In this document: in pieces, positions 44,529 to 55,311 of the stretch | How the letters are laid out: the number at the start of each line of letters is the position of its first letter | How positions within the stretch are numbered: the first letter of the stretch is position 1 | Source of the DNA: Sporosarcina psychrophila | GTDB taxonomy: Bacteria; Bacillota; Bacilli; Bacillales_A; Planococcaceae | Direction: 5' to 3' | Length of the DNA: 64,000 nucleotides | Assembly (NCBI RefSeq): GCF_001590685.1 | Contig: NZ_CP014616.1 | Location: forward strand, 2,727,001 to 2,791,000 | Position numbers and translations under genes: made by a program | The notes under the pieces: generated by a model | The model's database searches: none | What the model was told of the DNA's origin: nothing | The model's input: the letters and a program-made list of their open reading frames with translations, nothing else

Positions 44529-45824
44529 TTAAGGATACAATCTGTTCAATAGACGTGGGAACGGAATCGTTTCACGTACGTGTTCTACACCGGAAATCCA
44601 AGCGACAGTACGTTCAAGTCCGAGCCCAAATCCTGAATGCGGTACTGCCCCATATTTACTAAGGTCCAAGTACCATTCATAAGCAGACTCATCTAGGTTA
44701 TGCTCTTTAATTCGTTGTTTCATCAGCTCATAGTCATGAACTCGTTCAGAACCACCGATGATTTCTCCGTAACCTTCAGGAGCTATCAAATCCGCACACA
44801 AGACAACGTCGTCTCGGTCAGGATGTGGTTGCATGTAGAACGGCTTGATGCCGATTGGGTAATGTGTGATGAATACTGGCATATCATAACTTTCAGCAAT
44901 CGCTGTTTCGTGCGGCGCTCCAAAATCTTCTCCCCATTTAATGTCATCAAAGCCGTTATCATTCAGGAATTTGATGGCATCATCGTATGAAATACGTGGG
45001 AATGGCGCTTGAATTTTTTCAAGCTTAGACAAATCACGATCAAGTCTTTCTAGTTCAATTGGACAGTTTTGTAGCACTGATTGAATAACATGCGTCACAT
45101 ACTGCTCCTGTACAACCAAGCTTTCTTCAAACTCAACGAAAGCCATTTCAGGTTCAATCATCCAAAACTCAATCAAATGACGGCGTGTTTTTGATTTTTC
45201 TGCACGGAATGTCGGCCCAAATGAGAACACTTTTCCAAGTGCCATAGCCGCAGCTTCCATGTAGAGCTGACCTGATTGTGAAAGAAATGCGTCCTCATCA
45301 AAATATTTTGTTTTGAACAGTTCAGATGTCCCTTCTGGTGAAGAACCTGTCAAAATGGGAGGATCTACTTTAACAAATCCGTTCATATGGAAAAACTCAT
45401 ACGTTGCACGAATTACTTCGTCGCGGATTTTCATAACAGCATGCTGTTTACGAGACCGGAGCCATAGATGACGGTGGTCCATCAAAAACTCTGTTCCATG
45501 TTCTTTCGGTGTGATTGGATAATCGACTGCTTCATGAATAACTTCAATTTCTTTCACTTGTAGTTCATAACCAAATGTAGAACGCTCATCTACAGTTACT
45601 TCTGCTGTAATATAAAGAGAGCTTTCTTGTGTCATTGATTTTGCTTTTGCAAAAATATCTTCGCCGACAACTTCTTTAACTACGACTCCTTGGACGAATC
45701 CCGAACCGTCACGTAGCTGTAGGAAAGCAATTTTTCCGCTAGAGCGTTTATTGGCAAGCCATCCACCGATACGAACTGTTTCACCAGCGTGGTTTGGCAT
45801 TTCATGTATCATGATTGTTTTCAT
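44529..45824 (-). CDS. asnS: Asparaginyl-tRNA synthetase
   Basis: This 431-residue class II synthetase has an OB-fold anticodon-binding domain (about 1-105) and a catalytic domain with motif 2 [21 protein letters not shown] (about 206-226) and motif 3 [15 protein letters not shown] (about 397-411). The sequence is of the AsnRS type (short form) rather than AspRS, matching synteny with aspB and dnaD. GGAGG precedes the ATG. No T-box is seen upstream. Confidence 0.95.
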   Translation of the reverse strand: MKTIMIHEMPNHAGETVRIGGWLANKRSSGKIAFLQLRDGSGFVQGVVVKEVVGEDIFAKAKSMTQESSLYITAEVTVDERSTFGYELQVKEIEVIHEAVDYPITPKEHGTEFLMDHRHLWLRSRKQHAVMKIRDEVIRATYEFFHMNGFVKVDPPILTGSSPEGTSELFKTKYFDEDAFLSQSGQLYMEAAAMALGKVFSFGPTFRAEKSKTRRHLIEFWMIEPEMAFVEFEESLVVQEQYVTHVIQSVLQNCPIELERLDRDLSKLEKIQAPFPRISYDDAIKFLNDNGFDDIKWGEDFGAPHETAIAESYDMPVFITHYPIGIKPFYMQPHPDRDDVVLCADLIAPEGYGEIIGGSERVHDYELMKQRIKEHNLDESAYEWYLDLSKYGAVPHSGFGLGLERTVAWISGVEHVRETIPFPRLLNRLYP

Positions 45825-45879
45825 AATAACCTCCGAAAGTTAAACTTCTCTATTTTTTAAAAGACATGAAAGTATAAGT

Positions 45880-46055
45880 TTTTCAACTGGAGTAGTGTCC
45901 AGACTCCAGCGTCCAGCCCCTTGGCCCACAGGACGTGGGTTATGTAGAGCTGTTGCGACAGGATGTCGCGATCCTAAGATGCCTACTACTGTCGCTTCAG
46001 GCCTTAAGTTTTAAGGCCCTCCAACGCTTGTCGGATTTACCAAGGCATTTGTGCT
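45880..46055. repeat. Intergenic inverted-repeat cassette between aspB and asnS
   Basis: This stretch starts GTGTCCAGACTCCAGCGTCC and ends CCAAGGCATTTGTGCTTTT, like the dispersed cassettes elsewhere in this window. It holds the hairpin GCGACA-GGA-TGTCGC (45955-45969), close to those at 859-873 and 60598-60612. No gene is seen in it. Confidence 0.6.
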
Positions 46056-46059
46056 TTTC

Positions 46060-47253
46060 TTATTCTTTCCAATTTGCTTCTACAAATGCATGAATACGTC
46101 GAATTGCTTCTTCCAGTAATTCGATTGATGTTGCATAAGACAACCTAATAGTATCCGGAGAACCAAAACCAGATCCAGGGATTACAGCGACATTTGCTGT
46201 CGTCAATAATGCTGCTGCGAAATCATCCACATTCGCAAACCCTGTGTTCTTAACTGCTTCTGATACATCCGGAAGAAGATAGAAAGCGCCTTGCGGCTTA
46301 ATAACGTTAAACCCAGGAATAGCCGATAGTTGCGGATAGACCTGTTCCAAACGAGACTCAAAAGCTTTACGCATCGTTTCAACTGCATCTTGCGGCCCGT
46401 TATAGGCTTCGATTGTCGCATACTGGGAAGTTGTCGTCGGATTTGACGTCGAGTGACTTGCAAGATCTGTCATCGCATTAACAACTTCTGCATCACCCGC
46501 TATATAACCAATCCGCCAGCCAGTCATTGAATGTGATTTGGATACGCCATTAATAAGCAGTGTCCTTTTTTTCGCGTCATCGGAGAGCTGGGCAATGGAA
46601 ACATGTTTTGCCCCATCATATACAAGTTTTTCATAAATTTCATCCGAAATGATCCAGATGTCTTTGTCTTGACAAACATCGGCAATTTGCTGTAATTCTT
46701 CTTTTGAGTAAATCATGCCTGTCGGATTTCCCGGCGAGTTGATGATGACTGCTTTTGTTTTAGATGTAACCGCGTCACGGATTTGCTGGGCCGTCACTTT
46801 AAATTGTGCTGCCGCAGTCCCTTCGATATGTACAGGAACTCCTCCTGCTAACTTCACTTGTTCTGGATAACTGACCCAATAAGGCGATGGAATGATTACT
46901 TCATCGTCCGGATTGAGAATAACTTGGAACAAAGTATATAGTACATGCTTTGCACCAATCCCAATCATGATTTCTTTTCTAGAATAGTCTAATCTCTGGT
47001 CTTTTTGTAGCTTTTGAATGATGGCATCTTTTAGAGCAGGCAGACCACCGGCAGGCGTATATTTCGTCTTGCCTTCTTTCATCGATGTATACGCCGCTTC
47101 AATAATGTTAGCAGGTGTATTATAATCAGGCTCTCCCGCTCCAAGACCAATTACATCTATACCTGATTCCTTCATTTCTTTCGCTTTTGCCGTTATGGCA
47201 AGCGTCGTTGATGGCGAAAGAGTATTCACCCTGGATGCTAATGATTTCGTCAA
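46060..47253 (-). CDS. aspB: Aspartate aminotransferase (AspB)
   Basis: This 397-residue PLP enzyme, class I aminotransferase, interconverts aspartate and 2-oxoglutarate with oxaloacetate and glutamate. The PLP Lys lies in SKSHSMTGWR (about 238), with NSPGNPTG (about 170-177) and SDEIYEKLVYDG nearby. The start is TTG 47253, preceded by AAGGGAG. It follows ypmB by 13 nt, an arrangement conserved in Bacillales. Confidence 0.95.
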   Translation of the reverse strand: MTKSLASRVNTLSPSTTLAITAKAKEMKESGIDVIGLGAGEPDYNTPANIIEAAYTSMKEGKTKYTPAGGLPALKDAIIQKLQKDQRLDYSRKEIMIGIGAKHVLYTLFQVILNPDDEVIIPSPYWVSYPEQVKLAGGVPVHIEGTAAAQFKVTAQQIRDAVTSKTKAVIINSPGNPTGMIYSKEELQQIADVCQDKDIWIISDEIYEKLVYDGAKHVSIAQLSDDAKKRTLLINGVSKSHSMTGWRIGYIAGDAEVVNAMTDLASHSTSNPTTTSQYATIEAYNGPQDAVETMRKAFESRLEQVYPQLSAIPGFNVIKPQGAFYLLPDVSEAVKNTGFANVDDFAAALLTTANVAVIPGSGFGSPDTIRLSYATSIELLEEAIRRIHAFVEANWKE

Positions 47254-47266
47254 TTGTATCGCTCCC

Positions 47267-47746
47267 TTAGAGATTCAATATTCGTTTCCACCATTGACCG
47301 TTCTCGAAAAACACATAAACGTAATTAAGTTTTCCGTTATCACTTTTAAATGCGACTTCCCAAACTGGGCCCTCTTCCTCTAGGCCAAGCTTTACATGAA
47401 GAACTTTTTTTACATCCAGTTCCTTTTTGACGTTTGCAACAGCCTTTTCTGCCGAAATCCCATCCGTCAACTTCACTTCTTTAAAACCATCTTTTGAGTT
47501 TTCATCAACGAAGACCGCTTTTTCTTTGCCATCCGCGTCCACACCGAATACCGTTACAGTCGGAATTGTACCATTGAAAACATCAGCAGAACTTACTGAT
47601 GCGAGTTGTCCCGATTGAACCGCGGATTCGATTGCTGCCTTTTTAGCCGCCGAAAAAGGTTTTTCGGCATTAACTAAAACCATGACGGTGATGACCGAAG
47701 TTAACATTATAAGGAAGACGACGATGAATTTAATCCAATTCAGCAT
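47267..47746 (-). CDS. ypmB: YpmB, membrane-anchored PepSY-like protein
   Basis: This 159-residue protein has one N-terminal membrane anchor (about 5-27) and an extracytoplasmic domain of two PepSY-like repeats (about 35-95 and 95-159; WEVAFKSDNGKLNYVYV). Function unknown. It lies between dinG and aspB as in B. subtilis. AGGACGTGA precedes the ATG. Confidence 0.85.
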   Translation of the reverse strand: MLNWIKFIVVFLIMLTSVITVMVLVNAEKPFSAAKKAAIESAVQSGQLASVSSADVFNGTIPTVTVFGVDADGKEKAVFVDENSKDGFKEVKLTDGISAEKAVANVKKELDVKKVLHVKLGLEEEGPVWEVAFKSDNGKLNYVYVFFENGQWWKRILNL

Positions 47747-47816
47747 AAATCTTCACGTCCTGTACGTCGTAAAAATGTTTTTTTCGAATCATTATGACTC
47801 GCTTCCTTTAAGATAC

Positions 47817-50594
47817 CTATTCATTATAGCAATTTTCGAGTTCATTAACCATATGTTCGAGTGACACTTTTTTCACAGGTACATTTGGAAATGCCTCCAA
47901 GAAACGCGGGCCATACGACTTTGTTTCAATCCGCCTATCCAAAATAATGAAAAAGCCCTTATCTGAAGATGAACGAATGAGTCTGCCGAAACCTTGCCGT
48001 AATCGCATAACCGCTTCTGGTAATGCATGCTCAGTGAATGGATTCATCCCAGAAGCCGTCAGCTTAGCCGCCTTCGCCTTGTAAACTGGCTCTTCTGGGG
48101 ATGAAAACGGTAGCCTGACGACGATAACGGCAGCCAACGCATCCCCAGGTACGTCAACACCTTCCCAAAAGCTGTTCGTTCCAAATAGAACGGAATTAGT
48201 AAACTGCCTGAAAGACTTCAATAATCGGATCCGACTACCTGAACTAATTCCTTGTGCAAACAACGTATAATCCTCTAACTGCTGACTTTCCGATATTAGA
48301 TCATAGGTTTTTCTGAGCATATCTTGTGAAGTGAACAAGACAAAGAGCCTTCCGCCCGTGGCCAAGACAGTCTGAACGACCGCATCTGTAACGGCTTCGA
48401 TATAATCTGATTGACTGACTTGCTGAATATCAGGCATATCATTAACAATGAATACTTCCGCACCTTCATAGAAATGGGCAGGCGCATCAAATGTTAAGAG
48501 TGGTATAGAATCAGTGATACCCAGCTGTCTTGCAATGAAACGCTCATTTTCCGGAATCGCAAGTGTTCCAGATGTCCACACAATGCCGGTTTGTTCATCC
48601 TTCAGCCTGTCAATGAGCGCACGAATCAGCCCAGATCCATCTAGTGAACGTTTGATAACAGTTAGACTCCCCGGAATACTGCGCATATCTTTTTCCATCC
48701 AAACTGTAAAATCATCTAAATTTTCATCTACAAAGACTTCAACCCATTCTCCCGCTTTGATGGTCATTTCACGGACCCAAAAATCCCATTCCGAAAGTAG
48801 TGCCTGTTCATTCTTGGTCATATTGTCAAGATGAATTGCTAAGCCACTTGTGAACAATTCAGCTTGATGAATGTAGTCTGACATCGCTTCAGCAACTTTT
48901 GAAAAATCGTTTCTACCATAGTTCAGTTCAGCTAACGAATAAATGATTCTGTTGCCCTGTTGCTTCTTGCGCTTTGCAGGGTTAAATGTAGTCAAGATGC
49001 CTACCGCATAATCGAACAATGTCAAAAATTTCATGAATGCAGAATCCAACTGAGCTCTACTGCGAGATTGATTTGTTCCGAATTGAGTATTAAGCCTATC
49101 AACCTGATGCAACAGTTGTCCCGTCGCATCAGACGTTATTTGTCCCATTACATACTTCCAATTCGTGTAGGAAAATACGGTTTCATTCATAAATGTTGCC
49201 GCTTGAACAAATTGATGTGCCTCATCGACAATGAGTCCAGCGAGTGAGCTGAAAATCTTTTGCTCTCTATTCATATCAGAAAGGAGCATGGAATGGTTTG
49301 TAATGATTAAATTTGAATGTCCGCATCTTTCCAGCAACCTGTAATGATAATCAGCAACTTGTTCATCTTTTGCAAGCACATTGGACCGCTTTCGAATTCG
49401 GTCTACAAACAGCTGGCCTCCACCCGATACATTCAGTTCTTCCAAATCACCTGACACAGTTTCCGTAAGCCAGACAAGCGTTTGCATGATGGCAAACGTT
49501 TCATCGTACGACTCATCAGCAATTCGTAGCAGTTCCTCGAATTTACCAAGTGAAATGTATTGTTCTCTACCTTTCAATACGGTCGCAGTCACATCAAATC
49601 CAAGTATTAGTCTGGCTTTACCTAGTTCTTCGTCCAATATTTTATCAGCAAGGTGATTGGTGTATGTACTGATAACCACTGGTTTCCCAATCGCTATTGA
49701 ATGAATTGCTGCTGGTAAGAGATAAGCCATGGTTTTTCCGATTCCAGTCGGCACTTCTGCAATAATTTCTGATTGTCCAGACAATGCATGCCAAACTGTA
49801 TCCATAAATCCAAATTGCGATTCCCTTCGCTCAAAATGAGGATAAGCTTTTTTCAATTGAGCCGTTTTCTCCTGATTGTCAATTGGGTACACAGGATGAT
49901 CAAAGTGATTATCCCTTGCAATGGACATATTCCGATAAGGAATTCCCCGGAAAAATGAATAATCCGGGCTTATTTTTTTCATCCGCGCCATTTTTAGCGC
50001 TTCGTAGAAAAGAGTCGAAAGATCGGATTTCAATCGAAACGATCTACGGTGCAGAAGATTCAGCGTATCCTCTGGTAATGTATGCAATTTAGTCATGCAA
50101 ATAAGAAACAGCTTTGCAGTTGCTTCTGCATCATCATCAGCGCGATGGGCCGACCCCAGCGGTATACCAAGCTCTTCAGTAATATCTTGTAACCTGTAAC
50201 TTGGTGCAGATGGGATTAAGATTTTAGAAAGTTCAACCGTGTCGATTTTCTTCCCTGCCCACTTACCAACACCGCATCTCGCAAACTCACTTTGGAGGAA
50301 AGACAAGTCGAAGTCAGTATTATGTGCTATAAATACCGTCCCTTCCAAAAGGGTGGCAACTTCTGCCGCAATTTCATCAAAAAACGGTGCGTCTTTCACG
50401 TCTTCATCGGAAATAGCCGTCAATTGACGGATGAAAGCTGGGATTTTTTGTCCTGGATTTACAAAACGGACATACTTCTCCCCAATTATTCCATCTTTTA
50501 TAAACACAATCGCGATTTGAATCATCCGATCCCCTTTAGCCGGTGAATGGCCGGTTGTTTCAAGATCGACGACTGCATACGTTTTGTTGTGCAT
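47817..50594 (-). CDS. dinG: DinG: exonuclease-helicase fusion
   Basis: This 925-residue protein joins an N-terminal DEDDh 3'-5' exonuclease (VDLETTG about 9-15; HNTDFDLSFL about 95-104; HRADDDAEAT about 153-162) to an XPD-like helicase (Walker A VPTGIGKT about 276-283; VDEAHQF about 448; QGFGRLIRSS). Unlike ypvA, there is no obvious four-Cys iron-sulfur cluster. Firmicutes DinG acts mainly as a nuclease in DNA repair. AGGAAG precedes the ATG. No LexA box was recognised. Confidence 0.93.
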   Translation of the reverse strand: MHNKTYAVVDLETTGHSPAKGDRMIQIAIVFIKDGIIGEKYVRFVNPGQKIPAFIRQLTAISDEDVKDAPFFDEIAAEVATLLEGTVFIAHNTDFDLSFLQSEFARCGVGKWAGKKIDTVELSKILIPSAPSYRLQDITEELGIPLGSAHRADDDAEATAKLFLICMTKLHTLPEDTLNLLHRRSFRLKSDLSTLFYEALKMARMKKISPDYSFFRGIPYRNMSIARDNHFDHPVYPIDNQEKTAQLKKAYPHFERRESQFGFMDTVWHALSGQSEIIAEVPTGIGKTMAYLLPAAIHSIAIGKPVVISTYTNHLADKILDEELGKARLILGFDVTATVLKGREQYISLGKFEELLRIADESYDETFAIMQTLVWLTETVSGDLEELNVSGGGQLFVDRIRKRSNVLAKDEQVADYHYRLLERCGHSNLIITNHSMLLSDMNREQKIFSSLAGLIVDEAHQFVQAATFMNETVFSYTNWKYVMGQITSDATGQLLHQVDRLNTQFGTNQSRSRAQLDSAFMKFLTLFDYAVGILTTFNPAKRKKQQGNRIIYSLAELNYGRNDFSKVAEAMSDYIHQAELFTSGLAIHLDNMTKNEQALLSEWDFWVREMTIKAGEWVEVFVDENLDDFTVWMEKDMRSIPGSLTVIKRSLDGSGLIRALIDRLKDEQTGIVWTSGTLAIPENERFIARQLGITDSIPLLTFDAPAHFYEGAEVFIVNDMPDIQQVSQSDYIEAVTDAVVQTVLATGGRLFVLFTSQDMLRKTYDLISESQQLEDYTLFAQGISSGSRIRLLKSFRQFTNSVLFGTNSFWEGVDVPGDALAAVIVVRLPFSSPEEPVYKAKAAKLTASGMNPFTEHALPEAVMRLRQGFGRLIRSSSDKGFFIILDRRIETKSYGPRFLEAFPNVPVKKVSLEHMVNELENCYNE

Positions 50595-50789
50595 TCAATC
50601 ATCAACTTCCTGTTTAACATACTACTGCAGATTGTATCACATTCTGGCTTTCGAGTCGGTACTAAGCCCATATATATGTTGAACAAATGAATACTTCTAT
50701 CAACTGAACCAAGACACCTTATAAGGGTCAGCCGAGAGCGGTGGCAAATTCAATGAAGTACTTTATTTCAATATATACAAATTGACAAG

Positions 50790-50839
50790 AAATATAAAAG
50801 GCTCATTCGGAATCATGCGTACCGATTCAAAATGAGCCC
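50790..50839 (-). terminator. Terminator after panBCD
   Basis: On the minus strand GGCTCATT and AATGAGCC enclose an extended hairpin with a further GATTC/GAATC pair (50801-50839), followed by TTTTATATTT. Confidence 0.82.
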
Positions 50840-50846
50840 TCTTTAA

Positions 50847-51227
50847 TTAGATAGTCATACCTTGTTTTTCGCGAATAATTTCTTTCACTCGGTTTTTTTC
50901 ATCCATGATAAGAACGGTCGGTTCATGCGTACGCGCTTCTTCATCCGTCACATAGACGTAAGATAGGATGATAACGATATCGCCACGCTGCACTAGTCGT
51001 GCAGCCGCACCGTTGACGCAAATAACACCGCTCCCGCGTTCCCCTGCAATGATATACGTTTCAAAGCGTGAACCATTATTGTTGTTAACTACATGTACTT
51101 TCTCATTTGGCAACATACCTGCTGCGTCGAGGAGATCAGCGTCAATCGTAATGCTCCCGACATAGTTTAAATTAGCCTCTGTTACAGTTGCTCGGTGTAA
51201 TTTACTGTTCATCATCATTCTGAACAT
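50847..51227 (-). CDS. panD: Aspartate 1-decarboxylase (PanD)
   Basis: This 126-residue proenzyme makes beta-alanine for pantothenate. The self-cleavage site G24-S25 lies in VGSITID, giving a pyruvoyl group on Ser25. ATG 51227 is chosen because AAAGGATGG precedes it and it gives the usual start ([14 protein letters not shown]). The start lies inside panC, a 26-nt overlap. Last gene of panB-panC-panD. Confidence 0.96.
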   Translation of the reverse strand: MFRMMMNSKLHRATVTEANLNYVGSITIDADLLDAAGMLPNEKVHVVNNNNGSRFETYIIAGERGSGVICVNGAAARLVQRGDIVIILSYVYVTDEEARTHEPTVLIMDEKNRVKEIIREKQGMTI

Positions 51228-52092
51228 GATAACCATCCTTTGTTGACATAATTGTATTATCTATTAACCTTGTTTTTCCGAATTTCACAGCGCATGCAAG
51301 AATCGCCTCGTCTGATGAACCATCGTATTCTGTAAGTTCCGGATAAGACAGCAGCGAAACATAATCCATTATGCCCGAACTATTTTCCATAATATGAGCT
51401 GTGATTTCCCGTTCAATTTCATCGACCGAGACACCTTCATTAAACAACAATACACCCTTTTTAAGTGCTTGCTGGATAACTGGCGCCTCCATACGTTCCA
51501 TTTCAGTAAGATTGACATTCCTAGAACTTTTCGCAAGGCCATCTTTCTCGCGTACAATAGGAACCCGTTCAATTGACGTTCTCAAGTTATAATCACGAAC
51601 AAACGTCTCAATAATCGCCAGTTGCTGCGCATCTTTCATACCAAAATACGAACGGTCCGGGTCAACAATATTAAATAGTTTCAAGACAACTTTCAGAACG
51701 CCATCGAAATGGCCGGGACGAGATGCTCCGCATAGAACTTTTGACTGAGGTCCCGGTAAGATGCGAACACCGCCATCTTGCGGGTACATTTCTTCTGAAG
51801 TCGGCATGAACAAAATGTCGACCCCTGCCTCTTTAGCCAGACTTGCATCACGTTCTACATCACGCGGATAGGCTTCAAAATCTTCTCCAGGGCCAAACTG
51901 CGCTGGATTGACAAAAATACTCATGACAACCACATCATTGTGCTCTCTTGCATGCTTCACAAGCGTCAAGTGACCTTCGTGTAAAAAACCCATCGTTGGC
52001 ACGAATCCTACTGTACGACCCTCGCGTTTATTACGGTCAATCATGCCTTGCAGGGTCTCAATCGAGTGAACGACCGCCATTTCAATTGCCAT
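51202..52092 (-). CDS. panC: Pantothenate synthetase (PanC)
   Basis: This 296-residue enzyme joins pantoate and beta-alanine using ATP. Motifs: [11 protein letters not shown] (about 31-41, the HIGH-like), [15 protein letters not shown] (about 57-71), FGMKDAQQL and KSSRNVNL (KMSKS-like, about 189-196). GGAGG precedes the ATG, overlapping the panB stop by 11 nt. Confidence 0.96.
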   Translation of the reverse strand: MAIEMAVVHSIETLQGMIDRNKREGRTVGFVPTMGFLHEGHLTLVKHAREHNDVVVMSIFVNPAQFGPGEDFEAYPRDVERDASLAKEAGVDILFMPTSEEMYPQDGGVRILPGPQSKVLCGASRPGHFDGVLKVVLKLFNIVDPDRSYFGMKDAQQLAIIETFVRDYNLRTSIERVPIVREKDGLAKSSRNVNLTEMERMEAPVIQQALKKGVLLFNEGVSVDEIEREITAHIMENSSGIMDYVSLLSYPELTEYDGSSDEAILACAVKFGKTRLIDNTIMSTKDGYHVQNDDEQ

Positions 52093-52927
52093 CCGTATTG
52101 CCTCCGTATAACGCCGTTAATTCTTCCTCTTTCATCGTAAAACGATGGCGTTCTGCCGGGAATGAACCATCTTTCACTGACGACACATACTTTTTCAAAC
52201 CTTCATGGATAACTGTTCCAACATCTGCAAACGTCTCAACAAATTTCGGGACGTGATGACTGCCATACTTCACAGTGTCATGGTATACAAGCACTTGGCC
52301 ATCCGTTCCCGCTCCTGCACCAATGCCGATTATTGGTATCGAAACTGCTGCAGCAACTTGTTCTCCGAGCTGATAAGGAATACATTCTAAGACGATCATA
52401 AATGCCCCTGCTGCTTCACATGCACGTGCATCATCTATAAGTTGCTGAGCCGCTTCCGCCGTCTTCCCTTGTACTTTATAACCGCCGACAACAGATGCCG
52501 ACTGAGGCAATAGACCAAGATGTGCCACAATCGGAATTCCTGTTCCAGTTAGGAGGCGAATCGTATCGACCACGTTCCCTGCACCCTCAAGTTTTAATGC
52601 ATTAGCACCTGTTTGTTGAAAAATGCGAACCGCATCTGTTAATGTTCTGTCTGCGCTGCCGTGATAAGAACCGAATGGCATGTCAACAACAAGAAACGTC
52701 TCCTTCGCCCCTCTTCTAGTCGCGCTGCCATGATGGATCATGTCTTCCGTGGTAACCGCAATTGTCGAATCATAGCCGAGAACGACCATGCCAAGTGAGT
52801 CACCCACGAGAATAATATCGACTCCCGCCTCCTCCGCAAGTTTTGCAGATGGATAATCATAAGCCGTCAGCATAACAATCTTTTCGTTAGCCTTTTTCAT
52901 TTTGATAAAATCAACTGTGCTTTTCAT
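52082..52927 (-). CDS. panB: 3-methyl-2-oxobutanoate hydroxymethyltransferase (PanB)
   Basis: This 281-residue TIM-barrel enzyme makes ketopantoate, the first committed step of pantothenate synthesis. Motifs: [17 protein letters not shown] (about 19-35), [15 protein letters not shown] (about 42-56), and [11 protein letters not shown] (about 180-190, catalytic Glu). ATG 52927 is chosen because GAGGGG precedes it; a longer frame of 41 codons has no support. First gene of panBCD. Confidence 0.96.
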   Translation of the reverse strand: MKSTVDFIKMKKANEKIVMLTAYDYPSAKLAEEAGVDIILVGDSLGMVVLGYDSTIAVTTEDMIHHGSATRRGAKETFLVVDMPFGSYHGSADRTLTDAVRIFQQTGANALKLEGAGNVVDTIRLLTGTGIPIVAHLGLLPQSASVVGGYKVQGKTAEAAQQLIDDARACEAAGAFMIVLECIPYQLGEQVAAAVSIPIIGIGAGAGTDGQVLVYHDTVKYGSHHVPKFVETFADVGTVIHEGLKKYVSSVKDGSFPAERHRFTMKEEELTALYGGNTDGN

Positions 52928-52962
52928 AGTATTATTCCCCTCTCTTTGAGAAGAAACCGGAT

Positions 52963-53000
52963 ATAAAAACCCTTCTGCGCCAAAAATGGACAGAAGGGTT
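52963..53000 (-). terminator. Terminator between birA and panB
   Basis: On the minus strand AACCCTTCTG pairs perfectly with CAGAAGGGTT (52968-53000), followed by TTTTTAT. It probably ends the dapB-bshA-cca-birA transcript; an attenuator for panBCD is an alternative, because it lies 40 nt before panB. Confidence 0.78.
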
Positions 53001-53159
53001 GTATCATCTTGTGATGGTTTCCTCCGTCCCTGTCTTTTAGTAAAGATCAAGGCAGATCATATTGAATTTAAGTTTACCGAAATTTCTAACAGGTGCAGTT
53101 CACACTAGATACCGCCCTTCGAAACTACTATAACAAATTGGAAGTTACATGTATAGCGA

Positions 53160-54143
53160 TCAATTTGAAAGTTCGATATCTGCCGAATAGATACCTCGGA
53201 TGGTACCATCATCAAGTTTAAGTTCGAGTACACCTTCTTCAGAGATACCGAGAGCTGTCCCGACAATCGTTTCATTGAGCATAACCGCTCGAATTCGTTT
53301 CCCAGTCGTATTAGAGTAGCCTTCCCATAACATCTTGATCGGCCCAAATCCGTGTTTAACATAGAGATCAGTATATATTTCAAGAAATCCAAGCGTTTTT
53401 GCGATCAATTGCGAACGATCAATGGGCTTCCCGGTTAGCATTTTTAGTGATGTAGCTATGCCTTGGAGTTCCTCCGGAAAATCCGATTCGTTCTGGTTAA
53501 CGTTCATGCCAATCCCTAGAATGACTGCCTTTACTTGATCTGGATCTGCTTGAAGCTCCGTTAAAATACCCGTCACTTTTTTTCCCTTAATCAGGATATC
53601 ATTCGGCCATTTAATATCTGGATCAATTCCTGTCATTTCCTGAATGGCACGTGTTACAGCGACCGCTGCAACTAACGTCATCTGTGGGGCTTGTTGTGGT
53701 GTTAGTGATGGCCGTGTAATTACACTCATCCAAATCCCTTTACCCGCTGTGGAGCTCCACGGACGCGCCATACGGCCTCTACCAGCAGTTTGTTCTTCCG
53801 CTATAACAACAGTTCCATCTGCCGCACCGTTCTGTTCTTCATCATGCGCGATTAACTGCGTCGACTTACACGTTTCGTAATAATGGATGTGCTGACCATA
53901 CTTTTTTGTTGTTAAATATTTTTGTACATTCGCTTCGTTCACCCGATCCGGTGATTCGATAAGATAATACCCTTTTTTTCGAATCGTCCCAATCACGTAG
54001 CCATCCTTTTCGAGCTCTTTTACGTATTTCCAAATGGCAGTCCTTGATAACCCGAATTGATCAGCAATTTCTTGTCCGGAGACGGGTTCGCCTTCTGCTT
54101 CGAACAGTCTTTTCAACAATTCATTTTTCACGATTGAATTCAT
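53160..54143 (-). CDS. birA: BirA: biotin-protein ligase and biotin operon repressor
   Basis: This 327-residue protein has an N-terminal winged helix (about 1-65, SRTAIWKYVKELEKDGY), a biotinyl-ligase domain with GRGRMARPW (about 121-129, the adenylate loop), KWPNDIL and KVTGIL (about 179-195), and a small C-terminal SH3-like domain (about 275-327). It attaches biotin to carboxylases and represses biotin genes. It overlaps cca by 23 nt. Confidence 0.95.
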   Translation of the reverse strand: MNSIVKNELLKRLFEAEGEPVSGQEIADQFGLSRTAIWKYVKELEKDGYVIGTIRKKGYYLIESPDRVNEANVQKYLTTKKYGQHIHYYETCKSTQLIAHDEEQNGAADGTVVIAEEQTAGRGRMARPWSSTAGKGIWMSVITRPSLTPQQAPQMTLVAAVAVTRAIQEMTGIDPDIKWPNDILIKGKKVTGILTELQADPDQVKAVILGIGMNVNQNESDFPEELQGIATSLKMLTGKPIDRSQLIAKTLGFLEIYTDLYVKHGFGPIKMLWEGYSNTTGKRIRAVMLNETIVGTALGISEEGVLELKLDDGTIRGIYSADIELSN

Positions 54144-55311
54144 ATAGAAACCATTCCTTTATGTCGTTTGGATCATTTTTACATGTCCCGTGCAAGACGG
54201 CTTGTTCGATTTTCCCTATCCATTCACCGATCCATCTGCCGCCCTTTTGGCTTGTCCACTCCATCAGTTTTTTACCGTCTACAGAAAGATCTGCTATGGA
54301 CTGAATCGGTAGTGACTGTTTCATCTTTTTAATTTCCGTAAATGAAATTGCTTCGCCATTAGCGTGAATTGATCGAATCAACTTTTCAGCTGTAATCAAA
54401 GTAGCTAAATCATAATTGTAATAATCATCAAGCGTAAATTGATAATCCATTCGATTCACGTACGCATCTTTTACGGTTGATAGAAATGTTCTTTCAACGT
54501 TTGATAATTTATACGCTCTTGCAACATCCGACGGTGAAAAGTTACCTACAATCATAAAACAAGCCCAACCTTCAACTGCCGATTCGAATGGCACAGTACG
54601 GTTGAGTTTTTCGGTGTCTGTTGGAAATAGAGGCAAATGTAAATTTAATCCTGTATTTTGTATGTTGTGAAAAGCTTTAACTACATAATCACCTGCAAAT
54701 AATTTATCCATTTCAGCTTTTAGTCTTTCTACGGATATGTAACGAATTTGCGTAGCATTATCACGAATCGCTTTAAGTGTCTGTTCTTCTATATCAAAAC
54801 CAAGGACAGCAGTAAAACGGATAGCCCTGAACATTCTGAGTGCGTCTTCGTTAAACCGATCTGCTGCGTTTCCTACAGCTCTAATGATTCGTTCAGCCAT
54901 ATCTGCCTTACCACCGAACAAATCGATTAGCTCACCATCTTTTGTCATCGCCAGCGCATTTATCGTAAAATCACGTCTCCGTAAATCTTCCTGTAAAGAT
55001 TTGACGAAATGAACTTCATCCGGTCGACGATGATCTGTATACGAGCCTTCTGTCCGGTAAGTAGTCACTTCAATCGGTTCACCATTCATCAACACAAGGA
55101 TCGTACCATGTGCTGTACCAATATCTACAGTTGTCGGAAATACTGCTTTTACTTCTTTAGGTTCCGCAGAAGTTGCAATGTCGATATCCGTCGCCGTTTT
55201 CCCTAAAAGGTGATCCCGTACCGCACCTCCGACAAAAACAGCTTCATATCCTGCATTTTCAAGGATATGGATAACTTCGCGGCTCGGCACGGTTCCGAAT
55301 GATGTCGTCAT
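54121..55311 (-). CDS. cca: CCA-adding tRNA nucleotidyltransferase
   Basis: This 396-residue class II enzyme adds CCA to tRNA 3' ends without a template. Seen: FVGGAVRDHLLG (about 27-38), TDIDIATSA with the two metal-binding Asp (about 41-49), RRRDFTINALAM (about 111-121) and RFNEDALRMFRAIRF (about 154-168). Overlaps bshA by 4 nt and birA by 23 nt. Confidence 0.95.
   Translation of the reverse strand: MTTSFGTVPSREVIHILENAGYEAVFVGGAVRDHLLGKTATDIDIATSAEPKEVKAVFPTTVDIGTAHGTILVLMNGEPIEVTTYRTEGSYTDHRRPDEVHFVKSLQEDLRRRDFTINALAMTKDGELIDLFGGKADMAERIIRAVGNAADRFNEDALRMFRAIRFTAVLGFDIEEQTLKAIRDNATQIRYISVERLKAEMDKLFAGDYVVKAFHNIQNTGLNLHLPLFPTDTEKLNRTVPFESAVEGWACFMIVGNFSPSDVARAYKLSNVERTFLSTVKDAYVNRMDYQFTLDDYYNYDLATLITAEKLIRSIHANGEAISFTEIKKMKQSLPIQSIADLSVDGKKLMEWTSQKGGRWIGEWIGKIEQAVLHGTCKNDPNDIKEWFLYEFNREK

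Noticed and set aside
45825..46059. Possible T-box upstream of asnS
   Set aside because: I looked for the T-box core on the minus strand and found none; the gap is repeat cassette instead.
50595..50700. LexA (SOS) box upstream of dinG
   Set aside because: No match to the Bacillus CGAAC-N4-GTTCG type box was seen, despite the gene name.
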